A stretch of DNA of 19,566 nucleotides from Candidatus Thalassarchaeaceae archaeon (GTDB taxonomy: Archaea; Thermoplasmatota; Poseidoniia; Poseidoniales; Thalassarchaeaceae): positions 1 to 19,566 of the forward strand of contig JAQXFA010000042.1 of NCBI GenBank assembly GCA_029250565.1, in the 5' to 3' direction. The position numbers were made by a program, and so were the translations under genes. The notes beneath the pieces were generated by a model. It saw nothing but the letters and a program-made list of their open reading frames with translations. It was not told where the DNA came from and searched no databases. Each line of letters opens with the position of its first letter. Within the stretch, counting starts at the first letter, position 1. Positions 15,215 to 19,566 of this stretch are shown piece by piece.

Positions 15215-15224
15215 AGTATACTTT
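15215..15224 (+). promoter_or_regulatory. TATA box of the lipoprotein gene
   Basis: TATACTTTAT, centred about 32 bases before the ATG at 15252. This spacing predicts a transcript start only a few bases ahead of the ATG, so the mRNA would be almost leaderless. The site lies in the divergent gap shared with the beta-propeller gene. Confidence 0.5.
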
Positions 15225-15251
15225 ATCACCAAGTCTCCATGGTTCTATTTC

Positions 15252-17273
15252 ATGAACAAGACTGCTTACTCGAAAATCCTCGCTTTACTAATGGCAACGG
15301 GAATGCTTCTCTCTGGTTGCATATTTGATACTGGGGAAGAAATTACCGATGAGTTAGGTGACACCCTAGAACCTGATGTGGATGTTGGGCCCGTTGAGGT
15401 TGTAACCACAGATGGATGTGAAAACATGAATCCATTGCACTGCATGCTACCATTTCCTTCAAACGCATTTCTTACCGCTGATAATTCAACCACTACTGGC
15501 TACAAAGTAAACTATGCTAGCAATACACTCCCTGATTCTGGGACTACCTCAAACGTTGAGATATCGGGCTTGAACCGCTTTGATGGATTCAGCCCCTCTA
15601 CTCAACTCATGACCGCTTTCACCACTGTACCAAATTTGACTGGAATTGCAAACCAACACAGCATCGCCAGTTCTCTCTCAACAGAGCATGCGACTGTCTT
15701 GCTTAATCTCAAAAGTGGAGAAAGAGTTGCTCATTGGATAGAAGTGGATGACCGAGCGACTAACCCATCTGCAACAATAGTATTCATGCGCACATTGGGC
15801 GCACTTGATTACGATACAACATACGGTGTAGCATTCATTGGGCTATCTGACTTATCAGGTGATCCAATCAGCCCTTCAGACGCTATGCAAGCCATCATTG
15901 ATGGTGAAGAAACCACATCGACTGACATTGAGACAAGACGTGGTGAAATAGAATCATTCGTTGGTGAACTTGAACTGTTAGATTACAAGCGGAATGATGT
16001 AAAAGCAGCATGGGTTTTCCATACCGCTTCATCTCAATCCATTCTTAGTGACATCTCGACAATGCGCTCTGACGCACTTACACGATTAGGTGAAGATGGA
16101 ATTGGGTGCACTGTAACCTCAAGTGAGGATAATTATGGGGATGACGATAAACTGTATCGCCGAATCCGAGGTACTTTTACTGCCCCGCAATATCTTGAAT
16201 CTCAAAACCCTCCTGCCCTAATTGTAAGGGGCAGTGATGGCACACCACAATATGTTGAAGATTCTGAAATACCTTTCACAATGGTCATCCCACAGATACT
16301 TGCTGACCTGAATGAAAGTGGACCTCTTGTGGTATTTGGTCACGGGTTCTTAGGAACTGGAGAAGGTAGTAGCGACTACCTAGGTGGCTGGGCTGAAGAA
16401 TACAAAGTCTCGTTTGTTGCTACCGACCTCTATGGATGGAGTTCATCCGACTTTGATACTCTTGGTTATGGTATGATTGACCCCTCATATTTCCAGCATC
16501 AAGCAGAAAGAATTGAGCAGGCTTTAATCAACAAGATGGCAATGATTCGTACATTCAAAGGAGTTTGCTCCGATATTGATGAGATGTATTCAGATGGAAC
16601 CAACTTAGTCAACTCAACTGATGTACACTACATGGGATACTCGCTTGGAGGGATTTACGGAGCCAGTGTAGTCGCTGTTTCGCCAGATATTGATAGAGCT
16701 GCATTATGGGTTGGTGGTTCTGGATTCTCAACATTTGTTGAGCGTTCAACCAACTTTGCCACCTTTGCTGATTTGTTCTCTCATTCAGCTGCATATCCTG
16801 ACCGCAATGACCGAGCCTTGTTGTTAGGTGTGATGCAGCAAATGTGGGACTGCTCTGACCCTGAGACTTTCCTATCCTTTGCAAATGATGGTTATGACTC
16901 AATTGTTGAGCCATTCTCTTTCCTCTCTATTATTTCTGTGAATGATGCACAGGTACCTGGTATCTCATCGGATCGAGCGGCAAGGACAGCTGGAATTCCA
17001 GTACTAGATAGTTCAGCGAGATTACCATATGGAGTTACACAACAGGCTGGACCAATTTCAGGCTCTGCGATTGTCTATTGGGATGGTGGATATGATGCAA
17101 TGCCAGAAAGCAATGCACCCCCACCTGTTGGAGACGCTGGTAAAGCACACAACGAAATTGGAGTGATTGAAGATGTCAACGAGATGGTAAAAGAATTCCT
17201 CCACACAGGAATAATTATCGATACCTGTGACGTAACTTGTACCTTTGATTACAGTGCAGAGAACCCTGAATGA
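15252..17273 (+). CDS. Secreted lipoprotein, alpha/beta-hydrolase (lipase/esterase-like)
   Basis: A 673-residue protein with a classical lipoprotein signal: basic start, hydrophobic core, then LLSGC with the cysteine at about residue 22, followed by an acidic linker. After it comes DGCENMNPLHCMLPFPSNAFL and LNRFDGFSPST, the opening seen in bacterial lipase-like proteins of actinobacteria and myxobacteria (similar to the Lipase_bact_N group). The hydrolase half has FGHGFLGTG (oxyanion region), the nucleophile elbow GYSLGG with S464, VNDAQVP with D565 as probable acid, and AHNEIG with H633 as probable base, so the triad looks complete. Several cysteines in the mature part could form disulfides. 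It should act outside the membrane, anchored by lipid, probably on esters or lipids. It is preceded by a TATA box and converges with the M32 peptidase, whose stop is 10 bases away. The substrate is unknown. Confidence 0.82.
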   Translation: MNKTAYSKILALLMATGMLLSGCIFDTGEEITDELGDTLEPDVDVGPVEVVTTDGCENMNPLHCMLPFPSNAFLTADNSTTTGYKVNYASNTLPDSGTTSNVEISGLNRFDGFSPSTQLMTAFTTVPNLTGIANQHSIASSLSTEHATVLLNLKSGERVAHWIEVDDRATNPSATIVFMRTLGALDYDTTYGVAFIGLSDLSGDPISPSDAMQAIIDGEETTSTDIETRRGEIESFVGELELLDYKRNDVKAAWVFHTASSQSILSDISTMRSDALTRLGEDGIGCTVTSSEDNYGDDDKLYRRIRGTFTAPQYLESQNPPALIVRGSDGTPQYVEDSEIPFTMVIPQILADLNESGPLVVFGHGFLGTGEGSSDYLGGWAEEYKVSFVATDLYGWSSSDFDTLGYGMIDPSYFQHQAERIEQALINKMAMIRTFKGVCSDIDEMYSDGTNLVNSTDVHYMGYSLGGIYGASVVAVSPDIDRAALWVGGSGFSTFVERSTNFATFADLFSHSAAYPDRNDRALLLGVMQQMWDCSDPETFLSFANDGYDSIVEPFSFLSIISVNDAQVPGISSDRAARTAGIPVLDSSARLPYGVTQQAGPISGSAIVYWDGGYDAMPESNAPPPVGDAGKAHNEIGVIEDVNEMVKEFLHTGIIIDTCDVTCTFDYSAENPE

Positions 17274-17283
17274 ACACAGGTGA

Positions 17284-18783
17284 TTACACGCCGTATAGAC
17301 GGCCGATTTTGTCTGCTAGATAGGCAACGAATGCGTCCGGCTTAGGTTGCTCACCAGTTGCTTCCTCAATGTGATCTGATGGCTCAAGGATACTTCCTCT
17401 CGCGTGCACGTGCGTGCGCATCCAATCCAGAAGAGGAGTGAATTCACCTCTTCGCACCTGTTCATCAATGCTGCCAATATCCTTCTCAGCAGCTTGCAAT
17501 AACTGTGCCGAGTATAAGTTACCAAGAGTGTAAGTAGGGAAGTAACCAAACGCACCAAACGACCAGTGAATATCCTGCAATACGCCTTCTGTGCGTGTAG
17601 ATGAACGGATGCCGAGGAATTCCTCATACATGTCATCCCAAGCATCGGGAAGGTCATCAACTTCCAACTCGCCGTTGATTAGTTTCTTCTCAATTTCATA
17701 GCGTATCATGATGTGAAGATTGTAAGTAGCCTCATCTGCCTCAACACGGATTAAAGTGGCTTCAACTTGGTTGACTGCCTGCCACAACATCTCAGGAGTT
17801 ACCCCTTCAAAATTAGCAGGGAAGTGCTCCTGCCACATTGGGAATGACCATTCGCAAAATGCAAGAGAGCGCCCAACTTGGTTTTCCCACAATCTGCTTT
17901 GGCTCTCGTGGACCCCTAGTCCGTTTGCTTCACCTGCTGGTTGGAAGTCAAGGTCTCTAGGCCTGCCCTGTTCATACAGTGCATGGCCCGTCTCATGCAT
18001 GGTTCCATAAATTGCCCCATAGGGTTCTTTCTCATCGTAACGAGTTGTCCAACGTACATCATCAGGATTTGAGCCACCACAGAACGGGTGGGTTGATTCA
18101 TCTCTGCGTCCTGCTTGGAAGTCAAAACCAATTGCTTCTGAAATCGCTTGACTGAGAGCCTCTTGGGAGGCCTTAGGCCATGGGTGCTTGTGAACCCACG
18201 AACAATCTGGTTTGTTCTCTAGTTCTGAAACTGCTTTGATGAGTGGCACTGATGAATCTCGTAGCCCTTGGAATAATGGATCTAGTTTTGCAACAGAAAG
18301 TCCTGATTCGTAAAGGTCTAGAAGAGCGTCGTATGGATTGTCTTCATATCCAAGGTAACCGGCTAATTGGCGAGACATGTCAATCATTTTTGCTAAGTCG
18401 TCACGGAAAAGTGAGAAGTCGTTTTTCTCTCTTGCTTCTGTCCAAGAGACAATACTCTTTGAGGTGTGACGAGCCTTTTCTTCAACAAACTCTGTTGGCT
18501 TCTTTGTAGCCTTATCATAGGAGTCACGAATAATTCGAATGTTACCCTGTTCCACTTCGCTACCATTGACTTCTGATTCTGCAGCAGAAATCAATTCACC
18601 CACTTCAGGAGTGGTCATTCGGGTATGCCCTTCCTTAGACAACCATGCTAGTTGCTCAGCTCTCATTGCTGCAGCTTTAGGTGGCATCATTACTTCTTGG
18701 TCCCAACCTAGTAATCCACTGATTTGTCCTATTACATCCAACTCTCGCATTTGCACCATCAGTGCCTCGTATGCTTCGCCCAT
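17284..18783 (-). CDS. M32 family metallocarboxypeptidase (carboxypeptidase Taq type)
   Basis: Zinc-dependent peptidase that removes C-terminal residues from peptides. The HETGH motif lies at 263-267 (two zinc histidines and the catalytic glutamate E264), and the third ligand E293 is in HESQSRLWEN. The spacing of 30 residues between the first histidine and this glutamate equals that in the Pyrococcus enzyme. Other family landmarks are LGWDQEVMMP near the start, DDVRWTTRYDE, and FGAFGYFPTYTLGNLYSAQLL near the end. The length of 499 residues is standard. No signal peptide is seen, so it is cytoplasmic and likely trims imported or recycled peptides. It starts with an ATG at 18783 and is divergent from the small membrane protein at 18882. 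Confidence 0.96.
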   Translation of the reverse strand: MGEAYEALMVQMRELDVIGQISGLLGWDQEVMMPPKAAAMRAEQLAWLSKEGHTRMTTPEVGELISAAESEVNGSEVEQGNIRIIRDSYDKATKKPTEFVEEKARHTSKSIVSWTEAREKNDFSLFRDDLAKMIDMSRQLAGYLGYEDNPYDALLDLYESGLSVAKLDPLFQGLRDSSVPLIKAVSELENKPDCSWVHKHPWPKASQEALSQAISEAIGFDFQAGRRDESTHPFCGGSNPDDVRWTTRYDEKEPYGAIYGTMHETGHALYEQGRPRDLDFQPAGEANGLGVHESQSRLWENQVGRSLAFCEWSFPMWQEHFPANFEGVTPEMLWQAVNQVEATLIRVEADEATYNLHIMIRYEIEKKLINGELEVDDLPDAWDDMYEEFLGIRSSTRTEGVLQDIHWSFGAFGYFPTYTLGNLYSAQLLQAAEKDIGSIDEQVRRGEFTPLLDWMRTHVHARGSILEPSDHIEEATGEQPKPDAFVAYLADKIGRLYGV

Positions 18784-18881
18784 GAGTTGGGGAATGCACC
18801 ATCTATCTCAAACCTGCGGGTATGAAAATTAACAATAAAAAGTGATTTAGAGGTGAAGGAGTGCGTAGATAATTGAGTAAC

Positions 18882-19418
18882 ATGAAGTTGATTCCCCTAA
18901 TTATTGGCTCTGTGATATTGGTTGTTACGATATTTGCTGGTTTCATTGGTTTTTCTGGCGAGGGAACTGAGAGCATAGATGTACCATCCTGCTCAACAGG
19001 AATTTCTGGATTAGATTTCTGTGACAAATCAGCTATTCTTGAACAAAATATTCCAATTCCTAACGCTGTAAACGGAATCATTGTCGCGAATTTTGTCATC
19101 CAATGGGATTCACCTGATGCTTGGATCGGAATTGTTGATGCTGGCGACGCTGACCAATGCGTCAATAGCGGTGAAGGTTACCTACTGTGTGATACTGAAG
19201 ATTTGGCTTTCTTTGAGGGGGGGCCCGATAGTTCTGGTGAAATTGATTGGACACTTTCTGGGGGTGACTATCGTTTTGTAGCGGGTAATTCAATTGATGG
19301 CACATCAGAAACCACTGAAATCACATACAAGTATGATATCATATTGACATCAAACATTGCATGGTTTCTTGCGATGATTGGAATCGGGCTTGTGGCTCGT
19401 GGATTAGTCAAAAGTTGA
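18882..19418 (+). CDS. Small two-TM protein with a four-cysteine ectodomain, function unknown
   Basis: I do not recognise the family. With the ATG at 18882 the protein has 178 residues; an in-frame TTG at 18873 would add three. A membrane segment occupies about residues 2-22 (LIPLIIGSVILVVTIFAGFIG) and a second one the C-terminal 20 residues (IAWFLAMIGIGLVARGL). The region between is acidic and rich in glycine and serine, with strands typical of a beta-sandwich. It contains four cysteines in two pairs (CSTGISGLDFC, and QCVNSGEGYLLC), suggesting two disulfides and an outside location. The topology, TM - ectodomain - TM, resembles the protein at 3011-3964, but that one has a long tail and the sequences are not evidently alike. 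Confidence 0.72.
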   Translation: MKLIPLIIGSVILVVTIFAGFIGFSGEGTESIDVPSCSTGISGLDFCDKSAILEQNIPIPNAVNGIIVANFVIQWDSPDAWIGIVDAGDADQCVNSGEGYLLCDTEDLAFFEGGPDSSGEIDWTLSGGDYRFVAGNSIDGTSETTEITYKYDIILTSNIAWFLAMIGIGLVARGLVKS

Positions 19419-19432
19419 AAAAAGAATTAATT

Positions 19433-19438
19433 GAGGTG
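19433..19438 (+). promoter_or_regulatory. Shine-Dalgarno-like site of the right-edge gene
   Basis: TTGAGGTGCCCCAT precedes the ATG at 19445. The GAGGTG core is six bases upstream, a normal archaeal spacing. It points to translation from an internal position of a transcript shared with the gene ending at 19418. Confidence 0.5.
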
Positions 19439-19444
19439 CCCCAT

Positions 19445-19566
19445 ATGAATAATTCAGCAGTTGTACTACCAACTAATTTGGAATCCTTTACCGATCAGGT
19501 CTTACCTGTATTTGCAGCGATTGTTGGGATTGTTGTTTACTCAACATTCGTATTCAAGTTCTATCG
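19445..19566 (+). CDS. Membrane protein, N-terminal fragment (cut by right edge)
   Basis: An open frame of 40 codons and two bases starts at the ATG at 19445, 26 bases after the preceding gene, with a GAGGTG site. The translation has a short polar head, then a hydrophobic stretch VLPVFAAIVGIVVYSTFVF, and ends at the edge with KFYR. A single N-terminal helix followed by FKFYR resembles an uncharacterised archaeal membrane protein family that has a similar FVFKFYR-type start, but with so little sequence I keep this as a hint only. Likely in an operon with the upstream small membrane protein. Confidence 0.6.
   Translation, partial: MNNSAVVLPTNLESFTDQVLPVFAAIVGIVVYSTFVFKFY

Noticed and set aside
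1..19566. CRISPR arrays, insertion sequences, integrases, toxin-antitoxin or defence genes
   Set aside because: No regularly spaced repeats, no transposase or recombinase frames and no paired terminal repeats were seen.

Overview
The window looks like a chromosomal fragment of a planktonic euryarchaeon, most likely Marine Group II (Candidatus Poseidoniales) or a close relative. What the sequence shows: an archaeal PolD large subunit, an archaeal/eukaryotic-type primase large subunit with its four Fe-S cysteines, a DUF373 membrane protein, an MptE-type pterin kinase, GGTGA-type Shine-Dalgarno sites, and AT-rich TATA-like boxes about 26 nt upstream of nearly leaderless starts. The family assignments are established knowledge. 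The lineage is my inference from the mix of AT-rich genes, a lipobox lipoprotein, a fatty-acid-hydroxylase-type membrane enzyme and heterotrophic peptidase and lipase functions.

Left part (1-5065): a minus-strand pair priL then a DUF373 membrane protein (running off the left edge) diverges from a plus-strand pair, an mptE-like pterin pyrophosphokinase and a translationally coupled two-TM protein of unknown function. The priL and mptE start codons may overlap. A minus-strand di-iron membrane hydroxylase with a TTG start and a GGTGAT site faces them.

Middle (5066-12962): a 340-base gap holds a compact multi-branched RNA candidate. The 1328-residue PolD large subunit follows on the minus strand and diverges from pyrE. 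After pyrE, on the plus strand, come a SnoaL-like protein, a cyclophilin with a perfect palindrome just before its ATG, and a class II fumarase carrying an in-frame ribbon-helix-helix (DNA-binding type) domain of about 50 residues at its N-terminus.

Right part (12963-19566): about 1 kb without a credible protein gene is dense in inverted repeats. It looks like a long structured noncoding RNA read from the minus strand; I could not match it to RNase P RNA, SRP RNA, rRNA or tRNA. Then come a minus-strand cytoplasmic beta-propeller, a plus-strand secreted lipoprotein of the alpha/beta-hydrolase (lipase) type, a convergent M32 carboxypeptidase, a small two-TM protein with a four-cysteine ectodomain, and the start of another membrane protein cut by the right edge.

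Functionally this is mostly housekeeping (replication, pyrimidine and pterin synthesis, TCA cycle, proline isomerisation) plus genes for degrading external lipids and peptides. The best candidates for something undescribed are the long noncoding element at about 13040-13856, the small structured RNA at about 5160-5306, and the RHH-fumarase fusion.
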